Position numbers and translations under genes: made by a program. The notes below the pieces were generated by a model, which searched no databases, was not told where the DNA came from, and saw only the letters and a list, made by a program, of their open reading frames with translations. From assembly GCF_000005505.3 (NCBI RefSeq), contig NC_016131.3, positions 45,283,355 to 45,347,354 on the forward strand: DNA of 64,000 nucleotides. Reading direction: 5' to 3'. How positions within the stretch are numbered: position 1 is the stretch's first letter; each line of letters starts with the position of its first letter. Shown here one piece after another: positions 12,702-23,421 of this stretch. Source of the stretch: Brachypodium distachyon (Eukaryota > Streptophyta > Magnoliopsida > Poales > Poaceae).

Positions 12702-12991
12702 TGTAAGAAACTTACTAAACCTAGCGAAGAATAAGGTGGAATTATTTTGGTTCGGCAGCCGATCCTCCCAACCACCCACACAACTGTCCGACCTTGTGTT
12801 CATCCTGTTCTAAGCCAAGTTACAAAGGAGTTGCCTTCCTAACTAAATAGAATGGTTGCAGGGCTCAATGGGCCCAATCTTGGCTTGCAAGCCAGGCAGG
12901 TAGCCGCCGGTTCCTTCTGGGCCGGCTTGGCGGCCCACTTGTGCCTTCTGGGATATTCTCATCTGCGCCACCCTCCTCTGGTACGCTGACA
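12702..12991 (-). repeat. 3' LTR of the Reina-like element
   Basis: 290 bp, starting TGTAAGAAAC and ending GCTGACA on the plus strand. Compared with the other LTR it lacks a 9-bp segment near its start and carries roughly a dozen substitutions by eye. The integrase frame reads about 126 bp into this LTR before its stop at 12865. Confidence 0.93.
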
Positions 12992-14187
12992 TCCCCCCTT
13001 CCTTGAGTATCAGCTTGTCCCCAAGCTGGTGCAAAGGGAAAGCGTTGATGAAGATCGAGGAGGTCCTCCCAGGTGGCCAAATCTTCCGAGAAACTGCTCC
13101 ATTGCACAATAACCTGTGGAACAGCAGTGACACCCTTCTGGTGCAGGCGCCTACGCAAGATACGAACAGGTACTTGAACCAGATCATTAGGGGAAGGCAA
13201 ATCAGAAGATACCTGGACCGAAGCACTAAGAGCTTGCTTGAGTTGGGAAACATGGAACACAGGGTGAATGCAACCGCCACTAGGGAGATCCAACCGATAA
13301 GCAACTTCACCAATACGAGAAAGAACCACATAGGGACCATAATACTTGAACAAGAGCTTATGATTGGCACGCGAGGCAACTGAGGATTGGACATAGGGTT
13401 GCAGCTTCAGATATACACGATCACCCACAGCAAACTGGTGTTCCTGCCGATGTTTATCAGCCTGCTGTTTCATACGATGCTGCGCACGCATAAGATGATG
13501 ATGAACTGAATCCAGCAAAACAGTTCGATTAGCCAACCACTGTTGCAAGTCAGGAGAGGCAATACTGTCCACAGGAGTAATGCCAAAGTAGCGACGTTGC
13601 TGTCCATAAACCACCTCAAATGGAGTTTTACCCAGAGAAGTATGCCAATTAGTATTATACCAAAACTCACATAAGGGCAACCATTTAGACCACCGAGAAG
13701 GATGCGCTGAAATAAAACAGCGAAGATAACACTCAACTGATTGGTTCACATGTTCTGTTTGACCATCGGTTTGGGAGTGGTAAGCTGAACTGAATTCCTT
13801 CCAAAAAGAGCTCGTAAAGATGGGATCTCTATCAGATACAATGGACAATGGCATACGATGCAGGCAGTAGTACTGATCAATGAAAATTTCAGCAATACGC
13901 TTAGCAGTGTAAGGATGTCGAATGGGAATGAAATGACTGTATTTGGAAAACTTGTCAACAATCACAAAAATGCAGTTATAAGAATTGGAGCATGGAAGCC
14001 CTTCAATGAAATCCAAAGTAATCATTTCCCATGCCCCACGAGGAATAGGCAGAGGAGACAGAAGTCCAGGGTAAACTGACCTGTCAGCCTTAGCATGCTG
14101 GCAAATATCGCAAGCTTGAACCAACTGATGAATTTGTTGCTTCAGCCCTGGCCAAGCAAACAATTGCTTGACACGTTGATAAGTCAC
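12865..14187 (-). pseudogene. Integrase with chromodomain-like C-terminus (retroelement)
   Basis: Integrase half of the pol polyprotein, which would insert element cDNA into chromatin. Zinc-binding remnant (CDICQHAK), then the catalytic core with Asp residues in TLDFIEGL and SDRDPIF and the Glu region QTDGQTE. Relative to family members from memory, about ten residues between FWKE and SSAYH are missing. Near the end VPQVIVQWSSFSEDLATWED resembles the group II chromodomain of chromoviruses. The N-terminal zinc-finger histidines lie across a frameshift near 14190-14210, so the frame is a fragment of pol and not an independent gene. Confidence 0.9.
12992..13004 (-). other. Polypurine tract of the Reina-like element
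   Basis: On the minus strand AAGGAAGGGGGGA abuts the 3' LTR directly, the expected place for plus-strand priming. It lies inside the integrase C-terminal frame. Confidence 0.8.
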
Positions 14188-15853
14188 AGGGACACCAGAA
14201 TGCCCCCTGCCCCCACAGGGCTAGAATGCAAGGCCTGAATCAACTGAGTATGAAGAGCAGGGTCATTACCAATGTAGAGTCGCCCTTTTTTCCTGATTAA
14301 CCCATCTCTGTACTGAAAATGACCAATGGTGTGACCAGGTTGTAACAATAATTGCTGTAGAAGAGCCTGACATTTAGGATCAGTGTGATAAGAAGTAGTG
14401 ACAGCTTCGAGCCAAACTGGCTTGACCATTGTTAAAGCAAGGAGATTGTGGTCATCAAATGGTTTGCGGGATAAGGCGTCGGCAGCTTTGTTATCACAAC
14501 CCTGCTTATAAACAATCTTGTAGTGAAAACCCATTAGTTTGGTAAGAGCTTTCTGCTGCCAAACCGTGTGCAACCGTTGGTCAGCCAGATGGGTCAAACT
14601 ACGTTGATCAGTCTTGATAAGGAATTCAGCAAACTGAATATAGGGGCGCCACTGCTGAATAGCTAAAAGGATTGCCATGTATTCCTTTTCATAAACTAAA
14701 AGACCACGGTTCTTAGGACCAAGAGATCGACTGACATAAGCAATAGGATGGCTGTCCTGCATGAGAACCGCGCCAATTCCACAATCAGAAGCATCAGTCT
14801 CAATAACAAATGTCTTGTGGAAATCCGGCAAGGCCAAAACAGGAGCAGAAATGAGGGCTTGTTGCAATGTGCGAAAATGACATCATGAGTAGGTGTCTAG
14901 ATAAAAATCTGCCCCTTGCGAAGAAGCTCAGTAAGAGGTTTAGCAATAACACCATAATTGTGAATGAACTTACGATAATAGCCAGTGATCCTCAAGAAAC
15001 CACGGACCTCCTTGACAGTATGAGGAACAGGCCAGGTACGAATCGTGGTAATCTTGGAAGGATCGGTTGCAACACCAACCCCAGAAATAACATGCCCCAA
15101 GTAATTAATGCTGTTCTGGGAAAATTCACACTTCGACAACTTGACTTTCCACTGATGAGAGTGAAGAATAGAAAGGACTTGGCGGAGATGATCAACATGC
15201 TCAAGCAAGGACTTACTGTAAATAAGAATGTCATCGAAGAAGACAAGAGCGAACTTGCGGAGAACAAGGGCCAAGGTTGCATTCATGGCAGACTGAAAAG
15301 TCGCCGGTGCGCCAGTCAATCCAAAAGCCATCATTCTGAACTCAAAATGACCATGATGAGTTTGGAACGCTGTTTTGTATTCCTCGCCAGGTGCCAACCG
15401 AATTTGGTGATAACCCGCCTTCAGATCAAGTTTGGAAAACCAACTAGAACCAGCTAATTCGTCAAGAAGTTCATCGATAAAAGGTAATGGGTACTTGTCT
15501 TTCACTGTAAGAGCATTGAGGTGGCGATAATAAACCACCATCCTCCAGGAATGATCCTTCTTCTTGACAAGTATAACAGGAGAAGAAAAAGCACTGTGGC
15601 TGGGAACAATAACACCAGAATCGAGCATCTCTTGCACTTGGTGTTCAATTTCAGACTTCAGCTCAGGAGTGACACGATAGGGTCGAACAGAGACTGGTCG
15701 AGCCCCATCAACCAAGGGAATAAGATGATCATATTTGCTGCCTTGGAGGTAAACCTTGAGGATCTTGAAAAACTGATGCAAATTCATCCAAAACAGTCTG
15801 AATTGCAGGGGCCAGTATTGCAGAAGTAGTGTCACAGACAGCAGACAATTCAA
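14184..15853 (-). pseudogene. Reverse transcriptase and RNase H (retroelement), frameshifted
   Basis: The RT part (15853-14897) contains VNPYRV-type priming region, FSKLDLKAGYHQIRLAPG, MAFGLTGAPATFQ and the catalytic box [12 protein letters not shown], where FFDD replaces the usual FxDD variants with Phe. An in-frame stop at 14897 and a frame change precede the RNase H part (14867-14184: FVIETDASDCGIGAVLMQ, KNRGLLVYEKEYMAIL, DALSRKP). Together they are the polymerase core of the gypsy pol. The frame breaks show the copy is dead. Confidence 0.9.
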
Positions 15854-16208
15854 CCACAGTGTAAGCTAATTCAGCAGGTAATTCGCCTTGAAGAAGCACT
15901 TGGCGCCCAGCAAAAGTGAAAGACATCCACTTCTGTCCCCAATCAACGGTCATAGGGCCAAGTTGAATGAGACAATCCAGGCCCAAAACACCATCATAAG
16001 AACCAAGGGGAATGAACTGAAAACGACCGGAAAAGGTATGGCCAGCACAATTCCAAGAAGCCTGTGGTAGGAATTGAGAACAAGGTAGGATTTGCCCATT
16101 GGCAACGCGAACGCGAATAGGAACTCGCAACAATTGCACCCCTGGCATGACTGGAATCAAGGAGGAATCCAAGAAGGAATGAGTGCTACCTGAATCAACG
16201 AGGAACAA
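15729..16208 (-). pseudogene. Aspartic protease region (retroelement)
   Basis: Retropepsin-type protease that would cleave the polyprotein. The active-site box is FLVDSGSTHSF, followed by GVLGLDCL, the second conserved segment of gypsy proteases. The frame continues toward RT but is offset from it by a frameshift near 15755. Confidence 0.85.
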
Positions 16209-17564
16209 GAGTTGCTGACCATAAGCTTCAAGGTAGAAGACGAAGTCTTGGCATCTCCCACGGCTGCGGCAGAGATAGACATTAACTGCTCATCCACTTG
16301 TGAACTGGAATCAAAAAATTGTTGGTCAGAATCTTCATGTTGTAGGAAATCAATCATCTCCTGAACGAAATGCAGTTGGATTGATCCCTGGCACTTATGG
16401 TCGCGGCTGTAACGTGCTCCACATACAAAGCACAGCCCCTTGGCGCGGCGGTAGGATTTGAGAGCAGTCCACTTATCCTCCACAGCAGTAGTGCGATGCT
16501 TATCAGGGAAACGATGATCATCAGTCTGACGAAACTGAACTGGTGGGCGAGGTGGCAACACGAGAGGAGCAACAGTAGAGCGCCGCTGAGAGGACGAAGC
16601 TGTCACAGCCGGAGAATTCTGAAAAGTGACACCATCACCCAACTCCTCATGAAGCAATGCGAGCTGGTAGGCCGTGTCCAAATCACGGGGCTGCTGCAAG
16701 GCAACCAGGACACGAACTGCATGTTGAAGCCCATCAAGGAATCTGGTGGTATAATGAAGGAAATCATGCGCTGTCTCATAAGCCGTCAGTTGGTCTAGAA
16801 GTTCAGCAAAGCGTTCAACATAATCAAGAACTGTAGTGGTCTGACTGATGTGGAAGAGGCGTCGGATCAATACTTGGTGCTGGTTATGACCGAACCGTTT
16901 CTGGAGAAGAACACAAAACTTGTCCCATGAAATTCGAGGAACGCGCCTCTTGATAGATTCAAGCCACCGCGCTGCCGCCCCTTCGAATTGAGCCATCGCA
17001 TAAGAAATCCAGCGCTCTTGTGGTTCCCCAAAGTTGGAAGTAATCCTCGCAGCACGATTGCCAGAGTTGAGGCATGGAGCCATCAAATCGTGGTAATCCC
17101 ACCCGAGGTGCAAAGTTGGAGGCATCAGCTTTAGTTGGTGAATCAGGAAGGGAATTGGTCGAAGTGGAAGGCGGGGGTGAGTCTCACGTACCTCGAGCAT
17201 AGGGCGGCACATAGACGCCCATAGGTTTTGGCCGAGCGCGTGGAGATCCAGAAGGATCCCCTCCGTCAGCAGTAGGTGACGCAGCCGGCTTGGTCGAGGA
17301 GGGAGACAGCTTCTCACCCGTGAGTAGCCGATCCAGATCCAGCCGGAGATCGCCGACATCGGCACCCAGCTCGGTGCGTAAGGCGTCGATCTTCGCGGTG
17401 GAGGCGTCCAAGCGAGTGGTGACGTCGGAGAGGAGAGTCTTTACAGCAGTCAACATGTTATCGTGCTGATCCTTGAGTTTGCGATCCATGGAATCTGTGA
17501 GATCGGTGAGGAGGAGATCATAAATCGCCCACTCCGCCGGCGATAAATTCTCCATGGCGGCCAA
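16200..17564 (-). pseudogene. gag region (retroelement), broken across frames
   Basis: The N-terminal segment (17564-17184) starts MAAMENLSPAEWAIYDLL and is coiled-coil-like. The conserved gag core (ERWISYAMAQFEGAAARWLE) lies in another frame, and the zinc knuckle (CFVCGARYSRDHKC) is near 16390. At least one frameshift near 17185 and probably another near 17050 interrupt it. Confidence 0.85.
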
Positions 17565-17621
17565 GTGGCGGCCGACCGCGAACCGAGTTTGGTGGGAATG
17601 ATGCGGAATTTCCAGGGTCGA

Positions 17622-17635
17622 TGGCTCTGATGCCA
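17622..17635 (-). other. Primer binding site, initiator Met tRNA type
   Basis: Minus-strand TGGCATCAGAGCCA lies 3 bp inside the 5' LTR. It matches the plant tRNA-iMet complement TGGTATCAGAGCCA except for one base. Confidence 0.85.
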
Positions 17636-17638
17636 GAT

Positions 17639-17937
17639 GTAAGGAACTTACTAAACCTACTCAGATCTAGCGAAGAACAAGGTGGAATTGTTTTGGTTCG
17701 GCAGCCGATCCTCCCAACCACCCACACAACTGTCCGACCTTGTGTTCATCCTGTTCTAAGCCAAGTTACAAAGGAGTTGCCTTCCTAGCTAAATAGAATG
17801 GTTACAGGGCTCAATGGGCCCAATCTTGGCTTGCAAGCCAGGCAGGCAGCCGCCAGTTCCTTCTGGGCCGGCTTGGCGGCCCACTTGTGCCTTCTGGGGT
17901 ATTCTCATGTGCGCCACCCTCCTTTGTTACGCTAACA
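17639..17937 (-). repeat. 5' LTR of the Reina-like element
   Basis: 299 bp, starting TGTAAGGAAC and ending GCTAACA on the plus strand, followed by the target duplication CGAGT. It carries CTCAGATCT-type extra sequence (about 9 bp) absent from the other LTR. Confidence 0.93.
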
Positions 17938-17960
17938 CGAGTCCCCAAATCCACCAAAAA

Positions 17961-18302
17961 TCCTCAAATGACAAGAAGTAATTGTAAATTTATAAGACCA
18001 ATTGACACTTGGTAACTAACTAGTGGTTTTCAAATTTTGATAACTTCTTGAAGACTTTTCAAATTAGGATGTGCAATTTCATCATAACAAGCTGTTCGAT
18101 TCCGATGGATGGATCCATCACAATCCGTGCGTTAAATTTCCTCGGATGACAAAAAGTAATCGCAAATTTACCAGACAAATTGACAAATGGCAGCTAATTA
18201 GTAGTTTCAAAAAATTTGGTAACTACTTGAAGACTTTTCAAATTAGAGTGTACAATTTTATCGGAGAAAGCTGTTTGATTTTGATGGTTGGATCCTCACA
18301 AT
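17961..18302. repeat. Imperfect two-copy direct repeat, period about 178 bp
   Basis: The unit TCCTCAAATGACAAGAAGTA at 17961 recurs as TCCTCGGATGACAAAAAGTA at 18139. Both copies carry GAAGACTTTTCAAATTA and a GATGG(A/T)TGGATCC segment. AT-rich, between the retrotransposon and KASI. No coding content is seen; it may contribute distal promoter sequence to KASI. Confidence 0.8.
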
Positions 18303-18704
18303 TCATGCTACTATCAGTACCGTGAGTAAATAACATTTTTGTTCTATTTAAATCCATTTTTTTCCTAGGGCCTAGGCACTTCGATTCTATAAACTGAACT
18401 GCTCATTTTACACAGGTATTCTCCGATTGACACGGAGCAGCATTCCTTGAACCACAAGGCCGGAAACAAGGAACAGCATTGCAAAGTCCGCCCATTTCTC
18501 ATTTCTCGTTGAGAAAACCAACCCACTGCTCTCTTCTCCGTCGCCTCCAAAGCCTCCCGAAACCCAACCCCCAGGGCCCCACACCCCACCCTACATAGAT
18601 ACAGACGCTCACCACCACCCCACCCCGACTCCAACCCCGCAGCCAGCGCACCCCGGACGCCTCGTTTCCATCGCCACGCCCCTCCTCCCGCCGCCGTCTC
18701 AGCC

Positions 18705-21700
18705 ATGCAGAGCCTCCTCCTCCCCACCGCCGCGGCCTCCGTGGCGCCGGCGGCCCCTCGCGGGCGGCGGCCGGGCCGCATCTCCGTGCGCGCTTCCGCC
18801 ACCGCGGCGGCGGCGGCGGCTGCGCCACGGCGGGAGACGGATCCGAAGAAGCGGGTGGTGATCACGGGGATGGGGCTGGTCTCCGTCTTCGGGAACGACG
18901 TCGACGCCTACTACGACCGGCTGCTCGCCGGAGAGAGCGGCGTGGGCCCCATCGACCGCTTCGACGCCTCCAAGTTCCCCACGCGCTTCGCCGGCCAGAT
19001 CCGCGGCTTCTCCTCCGAGGGGTACATCGACGGCAAGAACGACCGCCGCCTCGACGACTGCCTCCGCTACTGCATCGTCAGCGGCAAGAAGGCGCTCGAG
19101 GCCGCTGGCCTCCCGCTCGGCTCCGAGGCCATGGGCAAGGTACCAAGTTCTAACGCAGCTCGATTCAAATGCTGACCCTTTGCTTAACTGGATCAGCGGC
19201 TAATTAAAGCTACCGTTGTACTTAAGTTCTTAGCCAGTAAAGCCGGTAGCTTTCGCTCTTGGAAAGTGACCGTGTGGTCGGTTTGGTGCCTTTGATAGAT
19301 CGAATGACCGTTTTCTCCCCTTTTGTTGGTTAGCAATGTGATCTCCGAGGATAGTAGGATTTTTAGTACAAATGCCAAGGAGAATTGGCTGATGGTGAGA
19401 TGGAGACGCTGGAATTTGAATTGTGTTGGTGATGTGACATCTGATTTTGGCAAATAGGGACAGTGGGGGCGAGTTACGAGTAAAGATCATAGGGGTAGAT
19501 CTCTAGCAGTTAAGAAAGTAAAATTCTGACAGACATTGTTGGTTGTGGTACATTGGTTGAAATGCGATGCTCTTTTAATTCCGTTCTTTGATGCCAAACA
19601 GAGGATGATGAAGCACACTTTGGGAGTTGATGTCATTAACTTTTTTATTGTTGTAAAAGGGTAGTTGAATACAATCTTAAAATCAGGGCAAGTACTTCCT
19701 CGCAGGAAGTCGCCAAGAGTGTAATCTCTAGAAAATATCGTATAATCTTGGCAGTGAATTACTTGTGCCAAGATTTAGCAACTTCAATATGTTCTTTGGG
19801 TAGTATCAGTAGGTTATGAGCGAATGGACTAGTATTTTGTAAGAATGTTACTTTCTCTACTTTGCTCTATTTGGTTGTATCTAGTTAGAGACTAAGTGGT
19901 TATTTATTGTCCCACTCTGCTATATTTGTTTGTTGCTGACAAGATAACTGCTCTATCTGACAGATTGACAAGGCCCGGGCTGGTGTACTTGTGGGCACTG
20001 GTATGGGCGGCCTCCAAGTGTTTTCTGATGGTGTCCAGAATCTTATCGAGAAGGGCTACAGAAAGATAACTCCTTTCTTCATCCCGTATGCAATAACAAA
20101 CATGGGGTCTGCCCTGCTTGGCATGGATATTGGTTTCATGGGTCCAAACTACTCTATTTCGACTGCCTGTGCTACTTCGAACTACTGTTTCTACGCTGCA
20201 GCAAACCATATTCGCAGAGGCGAAGCCGATATTATGGTTGCTGGTGGCACTGAAGCTGCAATTATTCCAATTGGTGTTGGTGGGTTTGTTGCATGTAGAG
20301 CACTCTCACAGAGGAATGATGACCCTCAAACTGCATCTAGGCCTTGGGACAAGGAGCGTGATGGTTTTGTCATGGGTGAAGGAGCTGGAGTACTGGTATG
20401 CTACTTGAACATTATTCTGTTCCAGATTATATATTTTAAAGTATAGGTTATATATCAATTTACTGAAAAAAAATTAGACTGGGCTATTGCGGACTGTATA
20501 CCGCTGTCTATGATGAATAAATTTGTTTCCAGCAATCGGTTCAATAGTAACTGTCAGTGAATCTGATATGCTATTTGAACATTATTCCAGTCCATATTTT
20601 ATATTAGACTTAGGTCTAGTTCTTTTCGGCTTCCAGGACTGACTTCTCCGAAAAGCTGCCCTCCCCCGGCTTCCTGGAGAAGCCGACCCCCAAATTTGGT
20701 TAGGCTTCTAAACTAGTTTGTAAACCTAACCAAAATTGGAGGCGGCTTTTCTACGAAGCTGGGAGGAGGGCAGCTTCCTAGATATGCCCCCAAAAGAACT
20801 GGGCCTTAAGCTGGTATCATCCTGCCATTTATTTATTTTCCTGTAGTGATAGTCATATCCTGTAGTGATGATCGTATCCTGTAGCCTAGAAAGTGAAACT
20901 GATGTACTCCCTCCGTCCGGAAATAAGTGACTTGGGTATACAATCTAAGTCACTTATTTCCGGACGGAGGCAGTATTTGTTTTTAACAATCTGTTCGGTA
21001 ATAACTGTTACTGATTTAGGTACTCAGGTTAACGATTAATACGGTCGAGAATATTTGTTTTTCTAAACTTACTGAAGTTTTGACATTTTTATTTCGTCAG
21101 GCATCCTTGATAGTCCTATCAGATATCATAATCATAATGATAATAGTATTTCAGAAGCTGTACATTTTCTTGTGGAGTTTAGACTCATTGCGCCTCTAAT
21201 CCCTTCATTTTGTCAAATTGAAAAAGGTCATGGAGAGCCTAGAACATGCTATGAAACGTGGGGCTCCAATAGTTGCGGAGTATTTAGGAGGTGCTGTGAA
21301 CTGCGATGCTTACCATATGACTGACCCAAGAGCCGATGGTCTTGGTGTTTCATCATGCATTAGACAAAGTCTTGAAGATGCTGGTGTGGCCCCAGAGGAG
21401 GTAATTGAAATATTTCACCCTTGAAAACACCACTTCTGTATTCACCTTCATAATGGGCAATTATATGTGTGATCCTTTAAATCATGATTCCTAGTTGTGT
21501 AATTTTGCTACATTTAGTTTTAGAACTATTATCGTTTTCTTTATCCAGTAACATTTTAACTCGTTAGGGGTTGTATGTAATTGTAAATCATTAATGCTTA
21601 TTTCTGCCATCTTTCCACAGTTTACCTTTTACTTGCAAAGTTTCCATTTGTTTTTCAAAGTTAGCTTCAGTGTTGATGTTTCAAAATGAGCACTATTGGT

Positions 21701-22440
21701 ATTGTATATTTGATGTATAATGATACTTGTTATAGATATCTAGTTTTCCTTGGCAAATGCTTTGAAGTTACATATGACAGGAATAAACCACAAACGACTA
21801 TTTGCAGGTGAATTACATAAATGCTCATGCAACATCCACTCTTGCTGGTGATTTGGCAGAGATGAATGCCATCAAGCAAGTGTTTAAGGACCCATCCGGG
21901 ATAAAAGTAAACGCAACCAAGGTGAGTTACTTGTCCTGCCGTTGTGATTTGAAGGATATTGATCCGTTGCCCTTCTTTAATATGATCTTCATATCCTCCT
22001 TTTGCAGTCCATGATAGGGCATTGCCTTGGCGCCGCAGGTGGATTGGAAGCAATTGCTACTATCAAAGCGATAAACACTGGATTGGTGCATCCAAGCATA
22101 AACCAGTTTGTAAGTATTGGTTTAGAATATTACAGATAATTTAGTTAGTAGCCCAGTATAAACCTGAGGCACAGTATGACTAGATGAAAAACTAAGAGTT
22201 ACACTTGTTAACTGCAGAACCGGGAGCCAGCGGTTGAATTTGACACGGTACCTAATGTAAAGGCGGAACACGAAGTGAATGTCGGTGAGTAACAAACCAT
22301 ATGCTTTATAGCGTTATTGTACTCTTCCGTCTCCCTCCCTCTCCTTCTTACCAGTTTGATATTGCTATGCAGGTATCTCGAATTCGTTTGGGTTCGGAGG
22401 ACACAATTCGGTGGTAGTATTTGCCCCATTCAAGCCTTGA
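18705..22440 (+). CDS. KASI: 3-oxoacyl-[acyl-carrier-protein] synthase I, chloroplast (KASI)
   Basis: Condensing enzyme of plastid type II fatty-acid synthesis, elongating acyl-ACP from C4 to C16 with malonyl-ACP. Seven exons, all with GT-AG junctions and consistent phase: 18705-19139, 19964-20395, 21227-21400, 21808-21921, 22008-22109, 22218-22284, 22373-22440, giving 463 residues. Residues 1 to about 45 form an Ala/Arg-rich transit peptide, followed by KKRVVITGMGLVSVFGNDVD. The catalytic triad is visible: Cys214 in ACATSNYC, His354 in NAHATSTLAGD, His390 in SMIGHCLGAAGG. The C-terminus SNSFGFGGHNSVVVFAPFKP is typical of plant KASI rather than KASII. Intron 2 carries two MITEs. No damage seen; this should be a working gene. 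Confidence 0.97.
20613..20805. mobile_element. Tourist-like MITE in KASI intron 2
   Basis: TTA target duplications at 20610-20612 and 20806-20808 flank the ends GGTCTAGTTCTTTTCGGC and, in reverse complement, GGCCCAGTTCTTTTGGGG. The interior is itself a long imperfect foldback (AGCTGCCCTCC against GGAGGGCAGCT). 193 bp, non-coding. Confidence 0.8.
20907..20970. mobile_element. Minimal Stowaway-type hairpin in KASI intron 2
   Basis: CTCCCTCCGTCCGGAAATAA is mirrored by the reverse complement TTATTTCCGGACGGAGG; about 27 bp per arm around a loop of roughly 10 bp. TA precedes it; the right flank reads CA, so one target base has changed. At 64 bp it is little more than two joined termini. Confidence 0.8.
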
Positions 22441-22930
22441 TGCGCTACTTTGCTCCACAAATCTTTGGCCAGAACAGTGATGGTTTTGGGGGGAAGCTCG
22501 GTGTTATTTTGATGGAAGCAATTACTGATCGGATAATAGCCATTGCCACTTCACTATGAACAGAGGATCTGAGATCCATTGCATTTTTAGATACATCCAT
22601 CTTCGTTTTAGATTGAGAGCTCTCTGTATAACGTCTTGCTGCCATCTCCAGCCGGTTCTACTTGTTTTCATGTAATGCAAAAGGGAGGGAATTTCTAGAA
22701 ATTGTCGTCATGTAGAGGCAACTACTGGGATATTCTATTGTTCTGTTCCACAGAGAATGCATTGGGGCCTAGCCAAGGAGTCTTCTGTCTGTCTGTCTGT
22801 ACTACTTGATCTGGTGGAAATCTATACCGTGTCGTATTTTTTTTGTTCTATATCCAGGTTCCAGTATGCTGTTGCCTGGAACCAAATAAAAACTGTATTT
22901 TTAGGAGATGGCAATACATCTTGAACCAAC
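22441..22930 (+). other. 3' untranslated region of KASI
   Basis: AT-rich sequence after the KASI stop with a short TCTG microsatellite at about 22785-22800 and AATAAA at about 22884-22889 as a candidate polyadenylation signal. The end of the transcript was not determined. Confidence 0.5.
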
Positions 22931-23421
22931 ATTATGTATCCGTCCATTCTAATTATTTTTGGATCAGCTGGGAAATGAGCTGAGATACAATACTCGGAGT
23001 ATTTCCCACTGGCTAAGGTATCGTCGTGTGGTCGGTCATAAAGTTTGCATCTTGCATCGGCCCAAAGAAGGTCCCAGCCCGCTCAGGCAAACAGATCCGG
23101 CCCAGACGGAACGACCCGGCGCGCGCCATGTGTCGAGGAGCGAAAACCCGGCAGCCCACGCGCCAATTGTCCGTCCGCCTTCGGCCGCACCGCGCCGGCC
23201 GTGCGCCCACGACGCGCACGCGACCCCGTCGTCCAACTCAAAAACCCCATCCATCCATCCATCCAAGAGCTAGCTAGCTGCCTTGCCTAGCCCCCCCCTC
23301 ACGTCGCGCCAGGCACTAATACGTAACGTAGTCGCGCACCCAGCACGCCCAGCTAGCTACCTATCATCTTAGCTATATCGACGCCGACGCTGACAAAAGC
23401 GCCGGCCGGCAGGCGGCAGCC

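Larger units (their letters stand above)
12702..17937 (-). mobile_element. Complete Ty3/gypsy LTR retrotransposon, Reina-like chromovirus, inactive
   Basis: Two similar LTRs (12702-12991 and 17639-17937) both run TG...CA and are flanked by the perfect 5-bp duplication CGAGT (12697-12701 and 17938-17942). Internal order on the minus strand is PBS, gag, protease, reverse transcriptase, RNase H, integrase with a chromodomain-like tail, PPT. Total 5.2 kb with LTRs near 300 bp fits the Reina clade, which has short LTRs. Several frameshifts separate gag, protease, RT, RNase H and integrase, so it cannot make a full polyprotein. It sits about 0.8 kb upstream of the KASI start codon, on the opposite strand. 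Confidence 0.95.
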
